Source: a virus
Virus record (IMG/VR): IMGVR_UViG_3300047284_000549
Location: 1-38,798 of that record
Strand: one strand, 5' to 3'
DNA length: 38,798 nt
In this document: positions 21,200 to 36,100 of the stretch, piece after piece
How the letters are laid out: each line of letters starts with the position of its first letter
Position numbering within the stretch: position 1 is the first letter of the stretch
Program-made: the position numbers and the translations under genes
The notes under the pieces: model-generated
Databases searched by the model: none
The model's input: only the letters and a program-made list of their open reading frames with translations
Told to the model about the DNA's origin: nothing

Positions 21200-24100
21200 T
21201 TTGGTCATAAGTAAAAATAGTATTATCTAGATTTAATTCATCACTATCTAGAGTTGGTGTAGCTCCAGATGGAACATCAGGAACTTGATTGTCCACTTCA
21301 ACTGATGGATAGATGTATCCACTACCAGGATTGGAGATATCAACACGATAAATACCAACTCTTGCTAGTAATTGAGAATCAAATCCAGTCGGTGATAAGA
21401 CTTCAACTGATGGTCTAGAAGTATATCCAGATCCAGGTGAAGTTATTGTTGCTGTATCTAGTCTTCCAGAAATAATTTCAGCAACTGCAGATCCATTTCT
21501 ACCCTTAACTGATCCAGAATATTCAAATGTAATTAGTGAGTTTGAAGACTCAATAACAGCAACTTCACGATTATATTCTTCACCCTCAATGAATATTTCG
21601 TCACCAATCTCTACTGGTGGTACAACAGCAGCCGAGATAACGTCTGCATCGGAACCAATGTACGAGAAAGCAACAAATGAGGATCCAGCACGTGGAATTT
21701 CAGTAAAGGTTATACGAGAACCAACAAGTTTGAATCCAATTCCAGGTTCCTGCAAGACACCGTTCACAGCAACAATAATATTATTTTCTGGTAGAATTAC
21801 ATTGGACTGAACACCAGATGTTACAGTTAATGAATAGAAGGTTCCTGAAAGTTTGAGGTTGAATGAACTTCTTAGTGAATCAAAGTCAAACGAAATATCA
21901 TCTAGTAGTCTTAATTTACCAAGATAATATGAATGGAACTGTGCCCCAGCTGCAGGTGCTTCAGAGAATTGAATATTGTCTGCAAATACAGTATATGCGT
22001 AATCTGCACCAGGTGGCTGTAGAATGCCATTAACAAATACAAGTAGATGACCATCAGGATCTGGGAAATAAGGAGATCCATTATTGGTTGTTAATTTGAA
22101 AGAAGTTAATTGACCATCAAATCCTCTAGAATATCTAGATGCACGGGCAACAACCTCGGCAGATAGTAATACAATTGCTCTAAATCCATAACCAGATATT
22201 AGTTGTGCATTATTTTCAAAGGAACCTTCAACTTCACCAACCCAAATTTTGATCGTAGTTCCAGATTGTTCAATTCTAGTAATTTTTGCAGAAGCTTCAC
22301 TTGGTGTAGTTGTGATTGAAATTAAATTAGCATAGATTTTTGGTTGTAAAGTTCCAGAACGATAAACACCAATAACATTACCAGCAATTTGAGAAGATGT
22401 GTCAAAGTCGGAAGTTTTATTGCCAACTACCATTGTACCAGTTAAGGTATCATATGAAACAATAGTCGCATATTCTCCAGATGGTAAGTTATTAACAATA
22501 ACATCTAACCTATCACCTTGTACAAATGCATCTGTACTATTTCCCGAAGTTACAATTGAACCAGTATCAATTTGCAGTTCTGTAACTGTTGTGGTTCTAA
22601 TGTATTCTCCAATTAGTGGAACTCTAACACCAACAGCATCCATACATGTTAGTAGAACATCAGACTCTGATGAGTAAATTAGATCTGATCTTGTGAATGA
22701 TCCTTCAACAGTTTCTGTATCCAACGTCAATACACCAGAGGTATTGTCAATAATAGATCCTGAGTTATAATTCCATTGTGTAATTATTGCTTGTGATGCA
22801 GATGTTAATGAATAAATTATTTCATTTTCAGAGAATTTACCCATCATTGGTTGTAACATCAGATGATTATCTATGGATGTAATAGTTGCTGTTGCAGTGC
22901 TAGTATCTCCAGTAATAATATTTCCGATTATTAATGTTCCACCAGATACATTAATTAAATCAACATACCCTTCACCTTCAGAATCGATATAGGTTTGATA
23001 TATTGTTGCGGAAATTCCTCCAGTTGCAGCAATGGTTTCTCCCTCAACAAATCTTGGAGGATTGGCTCCAACTCCACCTAATTCAATATAGTATCTTGTG
23101 TAAGTTTCTCTAATTTTAAATTTATTTTGTTGAATTAGTGCAACTTCAGCATATGAAGTTGAAGTATCCCCATATACAAATGCTGATGGTTCCATAGACA
23201 GAGTATATGGTGTTGGGATAGTTCTTATTGCATATGATGGTGATGGCACATTAATTCCTGCATCTCTAGTTTGATTGGTAATTTCTGATGGAGTATCAAT
23301 AATTAATTTAAAGAAGGTGATTAAATTATCAATATAAGTTGATGTAGTTCCAACAACTAAACCAGTTTCAGAATATCTTGGTTGACCAGTAGTTGGTCCA
23401 AGAGCATTCAATGATTGATTAATTGCTCTACCTGCCCAAACTCTAATTCTCTCTAAGTGATATTTTAGATGAACGGGGTTATAACCAGAGAATGCAATGA
23501 AGTTGTAGAAAGCATCCAACCAAGATAGTGCTCTTGCATAAGATTTGGCATTACCATTCGTGATTAAATCATAGATCATATCATTTAGAATTGTTACTCC
23601 AAATGATACAGATCCTGGATATAATGGGTATGCTGCCTTTGTCTCATTATATGCTTCTTGTGTGATATAACTTGTGTTGAAGATTAATAATTTTGCAGCA
23701 CTTCTTCTACTGGTTGATGAGTATTGTGAAGATTCTTCTGAAATTGTGTAAAGTAGTAGATCAAATAAAGTTGAAATCGCAGATGTTACGTTGGCACAAC
23801 CAGATGGATTTTGATTATCTACCCCATCCGCAATTATAGTGAGATCTCTATATGCAGAAGTTGATGTGTATAGAGCAACATATGCTCCACTTGGAGTGGT
23901 AATTGAATTTTTAGAGTATAGTAGATTATTAACTGCTTTTTGTGCAAGTGGTTTAGCAAGTTCTAATGCCTTATGCATTGCAAGTAATTCATCTTCAACA
24001 TACAGAATATTTGTATTTGAATCAATATAATATTCAAAAGCACTTATAGTTGCATTATTACCTCCAGTTAATAGATCAGTGATCATTGCAGGTATTAAGT

Positions 24101-27100
24101 AATCACCCAAATCTCTGATGCATTTTTGTGTGTTTGGATTTGTGAATAGGTCATATGTAACACCACTGGAAGTGTTGGTCCATTTAAAGAATTGTTCAAT
24201 TCCTTCGGCAACTTCTTCAGCAATATATTTCTTGTTGAAGTATAGTAAATTACCAGCATCTCTAAATCTATTACCAGTTGGGGCTAAGATATCAGCAATA
24301 GTATCGCATAGTGAAGTAATTTCATTCGTAACCGAAGTATTGAATGGAGATTCAACAGGAACATTAATAATACTTGAATATTGAACAACAATTGTATCAA
24401 GTAAAATTGAATTTATGATTTCACCGATCTTCTGATATGCATATACGGATTGTAATAATTCCCCACCAATAAATCTCAAAGCACCTGACTTTTCAAGATA
24501 ATATTTTGCAGTATAAACCGTATTATAATTACCACCATTTGTTAAATCATTGATAATTGCATCTACAATATATCCAGCATCTCTTGCACAAATGTTAGTT
24601 CCATCTTGTCCACCTGCTTCATCACCTGGAATTAGTAACAGTGGGTATCTTGCTTTCAAGTAACCAACCATTTCGGAAATGATGAAATCTTTATTTTTGG
24701 TAATGTACTCTGCAGCATCTTTAAATTCTTGTCTAGCAGGATCGATTGCTTCTACTGTTAGTTGCTTACTGATTGGATCAATTTGTCCAACAATTCCAAC
24801 GGATGTTCTTAATGAATCATATGATGCAGAAACATACGATTCTGGATAGATGTCTGTTGTTCCATTTAATCCATTAAAGTGGAATGATACAATATCAGCA
24901 GAATCATCTTCAAATTCTTCATTTTCTGGTGTAAATGTTGCAAGATATCTTGCCGTCATTGATAATCTGAAATCATCCATCAATCCACGGAAACCAGTGT
25001 TATCTTGATAGGTAGATCCAATTCTCAACGTTTGACCAATATAATTATTGGTATCCGCATATGTCTGAGTCTGTAAGACACCACCAATATACATTTTGGT
25101 AGTTCCAGACTTTCTAACCACAGCAATATGTGTCCATGTATTCACAGGAACAGTTGTATTTGATGTAATTCTAGAAGAACCATTTGTATAGAAAACTAAT
25201 TGATTTAATGTATTAAAATATAGTGTTGGTACAACTTGAGCAGTTGAACCAGTTCTCATATCGAGTAGGTATTGTGTTGTTGCATTTACTGTTTTGTAAA
25301 TCCACATCTCCAGAGTGAAGTCATTAGTACCAAGATCTAATTTCTCTGAATTATCAATCTTAATATTATTTGTTCCAGTGTTACTTACACCAAATGCTGC
25401 AGCAGATAGACCGAACTTACAATCATATGCTGGTTGTGTTGCAGTTGGAACTGTCTTAGTTGAAATAATATCATCAAGAGTTTGCCATAGTGTATTAATA
25501 GTCGAAGCAACGTTGGCACAAGTTGGATTTGAAGAATCAACAGTTAGTGTTGGATCTGTTGCTGGAGTTAAGATGGTATACTTTGCATAATTTAAAGTAA
25601 ATGTTGCATCTCCAGTGCCTGCTGAGGCAGGATTCTGATTCATAACTAAAGTTGTTCCATCGGTAATTGAAACAATCTTAGTGTCTGCACTAAATCCAGT
25701 TCCAGTGATATCCATTCCTTCTACAAGACCAACAGTGCTTGAAACTGTTAAAGTTGTAGAAGATGAAGTTCTTACCGTGCTTGGAAGAGTAACAGTGAAG
25801 TTTCTCATCGCAGCAATCATTAGATCTCTGGCATATTTAAATGCAGCACGAGACTCATTCTCTTCACCAAGAATATATTGAATATTTCCATTACCATCTA
25901 CATAGAAATCACCTGCATTTACTGTTGCTGAATTTCCACCATATTGTAAATCAAATTTAATTGCGTCGATGATATAACCAAGATCTCTCTTGCATGTAGT
26001 TTCACCTGGTGAGAATTCACCAACGTTTAATGTTGGTAGTGAATTTATATTTCCTGCAGTAATAGAAGTTGTTAAAATAGCAAATAATGTATCAATAGTC
26101 GTTCTGACATTTGCACATGAGTTTGGATTAGTATTTGATACTGTTCCTGATGATGGATTTGGATCGGCAATAATTGTTAAATCTTTTACTGATAATTGAT
26201 TTGTTACTGCCTGCTTACATAGATCTCTTGCTTGATTGAATGCATATACTGATTCTACTTCTTCTCCAACTAATCCATTGGAAATTGGAACACCATTATT
26301 GAAATAGTATTCGGTTGCCATTCTTGTCCACTTATTTCCACCGTCATATAAGTCCTGAGCAATTGCTAGGACAACATAACGAAGATCTCTCTTACATTTT
26401 GTTGGATTTGGATTTGTGAATGCTGGATATTGTGTTGCAATAGACGCAAATGCAGTTGCGACAATATAGTCAATATTTGCACGGATTAAATTAGCACCAT
26501 CTTTATAACGATATGAAGATGATGGTGAGTTTGGATAGTAGAAATCTGGATACTTTTTAGCAATATATCCAATCACCTCTTCCTTGATTAACTCACGGTT
26601 TGCTTCAATTCTATCTGCGGCATCTAGATATCTAAATTCTGGTCTAGATACTAGACGAACTTTTGGTGTTCCAACATTTGTCACATCCCAGTTTACTAGT
26701 GTTTCACCTGAAGTGAATGTACCAGTTGGTGGTTTAATGTATAGATATGAATTTGCTGAGTTTACACCAATAATATCTGCATAGGCACCACTGGTCCTTC
26801 CTTTGATTCTATAATCTGGGAAGAATGTCCCCTTTGATTTATTTTTGTAAATAATTTTTCTAGATCTTACAGTTTCACCAATTGTAAATGCACCATCAGT
26901 AATGGTAATTCCAGAGATTGCTGAAAGACTTGGTTCTGGGGAATTTGTTAAACATGCAGTTAGAATTGCGATTAGTGTATCAATATTTGCTCTAATATCT
27001 GCACATGAATCAGGACTGGTGTTCGATCCAGTAGCTGCATCTGCAATGATAGTTAAATCAGTTTGTGCACCAGGGATAGTTAACGTATTCGTTACTGCCT

Positions 27101-30100
27101 GCTTCATGTAGTTTCTTGCCTGGTTAAATGCGTATACAGAAGGCACCAACTCATTGCTGAGACTTCCTGCACCAGAACCCTCAAAATATGCTTTGGTTGC
27201 CACGTACATGTTTGCATTTCCACCAGACACTAGATCATTGGATACTGCATCAATGATATAACCCAAATCTCTCCTGCAAAGTGTATCACTATTGTTTGGG
27301 AAATCAAAATCTGGATATTGTGTTCCAATGTCAACAATCACTTTATTAATAATTGCTGCCTTATTCAATTGAATTAGTTTTTTAGCATCATATGCTCTAT
27401 GATTAACTGGAGGTACAGCATTTACATAACTGATTTTTGTATTTCTGATATAATCACCAGAAGACCAGGTTCCAGTTGAATTATCATAAACTAAGTTGAT
27501 ATTTTGTGCGTATTCTGATAGTGGGAAATTCTGGTTGACAAATTGTACATAATTATCGATCTTGGATGCACCAATAATAGTCTTACTGATATCATCAACA
27601 ATCGTGTTGGGGTTTTGTGGTAGTGGTAGTCTCTCATAAATCATACCAAAGAATGTTGATCCTGGGTTAATCTCCAATCTAGAAACAATCTGATTGGTTG
27701 ATGGATCACGATATGGATTTAGTTTAGTAATCTTACCGACAATTGAAGTCTCAGCACTGATGAAATAGTCATTTAGTTGTAATTCGAATAGACCTGTTTC
27801 AAATTCTGATGTACCACTTGTTCTACTGATAACTAGTTTATTAGTAGGTGATCCTAAATTCCATGCACCAGGATTTGGATATGGTAAAGATGCAATCGAT
27901 CCTGTTGTTAGTGGAGTTGTTACAATAGCAATTAGAGTATCAATTGCTGCCTTAACATCTGAACAGTTATTTGGATTTAGGTTTGTATTTGTATTTGGAT
28001 TTGCTCCACCATTTGTTGCTAGAACTCTATCTGGTAGAATGTCTACATCTTTTGTTGGTAGTTGATTGGTAATTGCTTCTTTGCATAGATCTCTCAATCT
28101 CTGGAATGCGAAGATTGATTGTACTTCTTCACCGACCAATCCATTAGAAATTGGACTTCCATTACTGAAGTATGCAGAGATTGCAGCAACAATATTCGAG
28201 TTTCCTCCACCCCTGATGTCGTCAATTAATGCATCAATGATATATCCAAGATCTCTCTTGCACTTATCATTTGCACCTGCTCCCCCAGGAACCACGAAAG
28301 ATGGGAATTCTGCCTGCATATCATTGAATGCAGTTTGGATGATATATTCTCTGTTTGCTGTCATTAAATCAGCAGCATCGGAGAATCTATGAGCAGTTTG
28401 TGCAGTTAAATTATTCCAAGCACTGACTTGAGTTGGATATTTTGGTAATGAACTTGCAAGGTTGATCTCTTCAATAATTGCTGTTTTCTTATTGAGGTTA
28501 GTAATTTGTTCACCAAATAAGAAAATTGTATCCTGAATTACGGTACTTACGGAAGTAATTTGAGCATTCAAACCAGTAGCAGAAGCAATGATGGTCTCAT
28601 TGACTTGGAATGATCCCACAATGTTGATTACATCTAAGTATCCAGTACTACTAGATACAACAGTAGCCGTTGCATTTGTGATAATTCCTCTAATTTGTTG
28701 ATTGATCTCTGGGAAGATTCCAGAAATGTTAGTCAATGAAATTCTCTTAACTGGAATTTGCTCAAATTCAATTTCACGATATACAACAGAAGCTGCTGGT
28801 TTTGGTGGCTCACTGAATTCGATATTACCATTTGCAATGGTATATGACTTTCCTGGAGACTGAACAATACCATTGATCAATATCATTGTCTGTCCAGTGG
28901 TAGCAATAATTTGCTCACCATTGATCTTTAGTGGGAATGAAGTCTTGATACCATCAAACTGGGATGAAATATCATCTAGTTTCTTAACGACAGAAGTTAG
29001 AATTTCCTCAGATGAGGTCAATCTCTTATTTCTGAATAGAACATCAGTATTGCTGAATTCAGTATAGATTGGTTGAGCAGCAGCAAAATTAGTAATTTCA
29101 CTGAAGTTTGTGAATTCAGAAATATCAACTCTCTTAGTGAAATCTGTTGATACTTTTCTTCCAGATAGATCCTTACCACCAGTTAGGTTTAATTGTCCGA
29201 ATAGGTTAAATCCAGCTGGGTGGTTTAGTTTCCTTACGGTATTTCTCCACTGATTAATTGGAATATCACTATTCACAACATAAGAGAAGTCCTGATAGAA
29301 ATAAGAATCTTGGATTTTTTGTACAATTTCTGATGGTTTACCTACGTTATCGATAAACTTACCAGGAGTTTGTGTAACAGGACCAATATTTAGAGTACCT
29401 TTTGCAGAATTGATATTGTCAATAGTTCCACTTGCCTTAGATACTAGACCTGTCACCTTTTCACCAATAATCCATTCACCAGTATAATCGACTAGTTTTA
29501 ATAGTCTAGGACCAATCTGCCAACCATCATTAGTTGATACATATCCAACTGCAGTTGGATTATCTGCATCATTTCCTTGATAGACCTTTTCACCTTGAAG
29601 GAATCTAGATGTCTCTACAATTGCTTCTGCCTTACCACCAAAGACTTCGGTAAGTAGAATTTGTTTTCCAGCACCACTATTCAAGAATGTAATAAACTGA
29701 CCATTTTGTGCATCTTGTAGTGTTAGAGCAATTCTCAATTGATTATCTTCTAATCCATTCACTTCACCAGCAATTGCATAATATGTTTGTCCCTCAACAA
29801 GTGAGGTCAAACCAGCTGAAGATGGTTGTGGTAATTGACCAGCAACGGATCCGAGATCATCAGCACGTAATGAAATTTCAGCACCAGTAGTGATACCATG
29901 TGGGAAGTTGAACTGGAAGTATCCAAGATCGACGTTTACGACATAGTTGAACTCTGATTTTAATGTGACAGTTGGTTCTGAAGAATATCCAGATCCTGGA
30001 TCTTTAACAACGACTTCTTGTAAACGATTATTTTTTACAGTGGCAACAGCAACAGCACCAGTTCCACCACCACCACTAATAACAACAGCAGGTGGTGAAG

Positions 30101-33100
30101 TGTAACCAGAACCAGGATCTGTAACCTTAATCTCAGTAAGAACTGAAGTATTGAATAGTTGAACAACAGTTGGGAAGGTAATTTCTGGCTTCAGAGTGTA
30201 GTCATGTGGATAATCATAACCAAAGTTATTATTCTTCAGTCTCTTAATCTTACCAACTTGAGTTCCCTGTAGGAATACTGATGCACCAGTTCCTTGTGGT
30301 GGGATTATGACATTCAATATCGCACCAGAACCCGATAGTGATGGACCTAGAATTCCAGGAATTGAATCAATATCAATATAACCAGTAGTGTATCCCTTAC
30401 CAGGATCAACTAAATCTACATCAGTAATTGTTCCAGTTACGGGATCTCCACCAAGTTCAACGGTAATATTTACCTTTCCACCTTCACCATCTCCAGAAAT
30501 TGGTACTTCTCTATAAACACCAACCGCATATTCAGTACCACCATTATCAATATCAATCCTATCGATTTGACGATCAGATGCAATATCAGTTACGATAGGT
30601 AGTTTTTTGTAGAAACCACCCTTATTAACTAATTTGATGCTATTGATTGGTCCAGATGCTTTTGTTGAAGTAGTTGAGTATTTTGTGGAATCTAGAATTA
30701 CAGGTCCTTCTGGTTCTCTCTCCAATACAAATCTAAATTGCTTAGATGATGGTGTCGCAGTAATTCTATACTTGCCCTTATATGGAGTGTCTACAACGTC
30801 AATGAAAGAATTAATTCCAACAGGACTATCAGAACCAGTATGTGATGGGTCGAAGTAATATGAGATGTTGGTAACGTCACCAATTGTTTTAAATCTTACA
30901 TAAGGAATAACACCTGGTGGGTCAATACCAGCATTACCATTTCTGGTTATATTGTTGAATGAATACTCAAGTTTGTACTGATTATCCTTAGAGAATGACA
31001 GATAGTATCCAGCATTAGAAGGATCTCCAACATCAAAGATGTATTGGTGACCTCTAACAAATACCAATGATGGATGTTTTGCATAAACTTGTACAGCAGA
31101 AATGCTGCTACTAGTAATTGGATCTAGTGTCGCAACACTTCTCAATCCGTATACATATTCTCTACTATTGATTCTTCTCTTCACAAAGAAGCTACCATTG
31201 TAGCTACCATACAAGAATCCCTCAACGTAGATGATATCACCAACTGAATAATTATGAGCACTGTTTGTTACAATTCCAACTTCATCGGTTCTTGTAATTA
31301 CTGATGCTTTTACAATTTTTCTTAGATTACTAATTAAAGTTACTTTATTAACCGCAGTTAATCCAGTAATAGTTGCAGTCTGATATGTACTATCGAAAGA
31401 AATATTTACATTATTAAATCCAATAGAAACGATATCACCAGGTAGGAACGAAGACCCTGGTTCGGTAGCAACAATTTTTAAAACATAATCATCTGCACTA
31501 AAATTCTTGAATTCGGCATGACCAGATGGAATATCCGAAGTATAATTGGATAATGCAAATTGGAATGTTCCTAAAGTGCCAAAATATGGAACATCGGCAA
31601 ATGTATATGAAAATTCATTGATTGATGCAACATCATCTTTCAATCTAGATGTTGTATTTAAGGTGCCAAATACTTTTCCAATCAATGCATAATTGTCACC
31701 CTTTTCAATAATTGTACCATATGCACTAACAACATCCTGAGCATTTTCTCCAGTACCTTGAATGGTATACCACTGGAGTAATTGCCCAACTTCGAAGTTT
31801 GCATTTTGATTAAACGTAATTTTCTTAATATTGTCTGCCTTTGTTACCAGGGAATCACGTAGATAATATTTCTTAATTACATCTGTAGTGACCTTTAGTG
31901 TTTTACCTGAAGGTGTTGGGATAGTTGCAGTACGTGATGTGAAGTTTGATGTATTTGAAACAAACGTATATACACCAGGAAGGTGTGCAGATACTGCATC
32001 AGAAAAATCTAATAACTGATAACCAGCAGATCCCTGATTGTAGTTGGATAATAATGCTGGATTGTAATCTTCATCAATTGAATAAGTTACATCCGTAATA
32101 TTGATTGAAGATACATTGTATAGATCATTAAAATTATAAGATCCTAGTTTTGTGTGATTGTTATCTAATTTGGTAAGAACGGAAATATCAAATTGAACTG
32201 TAGAGTTGAAATGTAAAAGTAATTTTGTATTGAAGTCTCTGTCAAAAGATGTTGTTGGTGCAACAAAATTTGCATTATATCTTGAGATGTCTTTAGATAA
32301 TCTAAATTCATCAATATTACCAACAAATTCATATTGTCCAGCATAACTTGCTGATGCACCTATTGTCAGTCCAGTTGCATCTGGGGTTGCAGTAGATGTA
32401 CCTGTGAATACAGATATTCCATTTACAAATGCTTTAATTACTGATCCAGTTCTAGACCATGCAACATGAGTCCAAGTATTCAAACTAACTGGAGTGCCAG
32501 AGGTTTGTTCTTGAACAGTTCCATCATAATGAGTTAGATATAGATTTGAACCTGACTTACGTAGACCCCAATACCAATTAACTCCATTTAAAGCACATAC
32601 CATTGAATATGTACCAGATGGTAAAGATGGTACATAAACCCAAGCTTCTAATGTATAGTCACCAGATAGATCAAAATTAGATGCATCAGTAACTGTAATA
32701 TAGTCACCTGCACCATCAAGTAATAATGATGATCCACCAAACATAGATCTTGCTGTACTAATACTTGCATTTCCAAAATATGTTGGGATTACACTATCTG
32801 ATGATGTAGATCCTAAAATAAATGTATCCGATGAACTGTCAACAGAAATCGAAGATCCCTTCCAGGTTTGGTTTACTAAAACTCTAGAATCATTCAGAAT
32901 TTCACCACTGTGTTTAAATTTAACAATATCGACAAATGAATTTGTTGTAGTATCAACAGATACTCCAATATTGATATTATTAAATACATCTATTGCAATA
33001 CCAATGCCTTTGATTGAAGAGAATGTGGTAGCAGTTGGAGAAATTCTCTTAGCCCAAACCAAGTCAGCATAGTTGTTCAAATCAATTCTAATCAGTGTGA

Positions 33101-36100
33101 CTTTCTCAGTGTTTCCAGTAGAATCATTTGTTTCTGTAGCATATACATATAAACTTTCATAGTCATCAATTTCAATTTGTGCATCGATAAATTTATAATT
33201 TGTTGGATTTGGAATTCTTCTACCCCAATCAAAATTGATGTTTACGTTATCATATGATAGCTTACCATAGATAATATCTTCTCCACCAATGATACCTGAG
33301 AAATAAATATCTTCTCCACGGAATATTAAATCTGTTAATTTTTCCTCTTCAGTATCTGTAGTTACTTTTCTCTTCTCAATTACATCACCCAGTTCATTCA
33401 TCAGTACAAACCACATATCATTTCCAGATACAGTGTTGGTATCAGTGTATCCACCCAATGCTAGTAAATCTAAATCTGAAGACCAATCAATTGCAGATGC
33501 ATAGTCTCTTCTAGTTGATCCAGAAATTCCAGCTAATTCTTTCTGCCACTGAATTACTCCATCTGGTTGATTTTGTGCGTTAAATCCCGAAATATATTTT
33601 GCAACTAAAATATCAGGATTGTATGTAAGATTGATCGTATTTTGTGAGGTTTCACCCACAACATAAATTGTATGTGGATTTGTCTCAACGACAACTAATC
33701 TCTTCCATACAGCATCTTTAGCACCAGCTGCTGGATTTATTGGAGTTAATGTTCTCTTCCAGATTAATCTTCCATCATTATTGAACTTAGCTAGGACTGC
33801 TGCTTTATCAATACTCTGAACGATTCTACCGCAAGCATAGATACTGCGATCTTCAGCAACATAAGAATCAAACCATTCAACTTTTCCACCAATTGAGTCG
33901 AATTCTGTTACAAAATAATTTGCTTTTTTGTAAATTTGAGGATGAGTAATTCTAATCTGAGGTGGATTTTCAACATCGTATCCATTACCTGAATTGATAA
34001 TATCGACAGTTTTTACTCTTCCTTGATCTTCAAGATTTAATTGGATTACTGCATCTTGTCCAGAATCGGAAATTAATTCATACTGTGGTGGAATATCAGA
34101 ATTGTATCCAATTCCCTCTTGGATTACTGAAACGGTTTCTAATCCAGCAACAGTCTTAACCTTAAAGTTTTTGAAATTTGTATCTAAGGCTGGTTCTGTA
34201 TCAATAATTACAGTATCTCCGATAGTCAGACCATGATCATCTTCTGTAGTAATAGTTGCAATTGTTTCATTATTTACATATGATGATGTGTAACTTAAGA
34301 TTTTGGATCCCTGAACAGTTTCTACTTTTGCTGAAGCACCAAATCCATCAGTACCTGTATTGTCAAAAGTAACTTTATCATTAACTTTGTAATTGATACC
34401 TGGGTTTTCAATCACAAAACCATCAATTTGAGCAGACTCAAATTTAGTTGTTGTCTCTACTTCAATATCAACTTTTGATTCAATATCAACTTTAGGGAAA
34501 TAATCAAAAATTTCAAGAGATTGTTCTTCAGTTAATTCAAGAACTTCGAGTTCTTCAGGGTTTGAAATTACACCATCGTTGTCAGAATCTTGAATTTCGA
34601 AAATAATAGTTTCACCAGCTTCTGTTGTGATGAAATCAGTTCTGGAATTTGGCTGTCTTTCAGTATCAATATCTACATTTTCATATGGATCCCTATAACG
34701 AACAACATCTTTAGGGATGCTGAATTGAACAGCATCTTGTGATAGGTTCCAAGTATCTGGTGATGAATAATATTGTGGACCAATAATGTATGGATACTGT
34801 GGACTACCCTGTGCAGATGCATCAATTGTCACAAAATATGCATATGTTCCTGTTGGATATTCTGGTGTCTTGCAGAATCTTCCATTATATTCATCTAAGT
34901 CTCCATATCCAAAAGAATATTGATAGTCTTGTACGAAAGAACCTGCTTCATACAATTCTAATGGAGGACCATCAATTCTAGATGGTAATGGATTTGTATC
35001 AGCATTGTATACAATATTTGTCTTTAACTTATATGAAGTACGCATTCTTCGAACACCTTTCGAAGAATCCGTTGGATCTGTATATCCATATGGACCATAA
35101 ATTGGGTTACCATCAAATGCCCATCCAAGAATAGGTGAGTGTAAGAAAGTGCCTTCATTTTCCTGAATTACTTGTTCAGAATTTTTGAATACGTTATCTC
35201 CAAGAACATATCTTAATGTTTGAGGATTTGAAACGTGAGCATATTCACCACCGTATTGAGTATTATAACCCGCAAATACATAACCACGTGCAGTATCATA
35301 CTTATCACTTAATTGATACTCAAGATCATATAACCAGTTGAATACATTGGTCTGGAAAATTGCTCCTTCTCCAATCGATTCAAGTCTAATTGTCGTAATG
35401 CCTTGAGTATAACCAACACCTCTATTGGTGATTTGGATGCCAATTACCTTTCCTTTATCTTCTCCAACTGTACCAATAACTGCCTTTGCCTTAGCACCGA
35501 AACCATCACCATTAATATAAACGTTAGGTGCTGTTGTATAACCTTCTCCAGCACTAATAACAGCAATCGAAACTACCCTACCATTGATGATGATTGGTTG
35601 TGCTTCTGCACCTGATCCAGAACTCAATACTGCTGTTGGAACGGAAGTATAATCAGAACCTGATGAAATTAGATTAACTTTTGAAATAGGTCCTCTAACC
35701 GATGCTAAAGCAGTAGCACCATAACCACCACCTCCAGAGATGCTGATAATTGGTTCTGAAGTGTACCCCTCACCTGGGGAGTCCACAAGGATCTGAGTAA
35801 CTACCCCATTCGTTACAATTGCTCTAGCAGTTGCTCCAGCACCCCCACCACCAACAATTGATACAAGAGGGGAATCGGTATAACCACTACCACCATTGGT
35901 TACCTCGAAGGCAGTGATAGAACCATTAACGGTTACTGTTGCTTCTGCTCCAGTACCATTCCCCCCAACAAAAGTTAGAATAGGTGGATTTGCTGCATCA
36001 TAACCTACACCAGGATTGGAGATATTTACCGAAATAACACCACCATAAGTAACATAATCATTTGATTTAAATGACCAGGCAGAAACACCGTTAACCCAAG

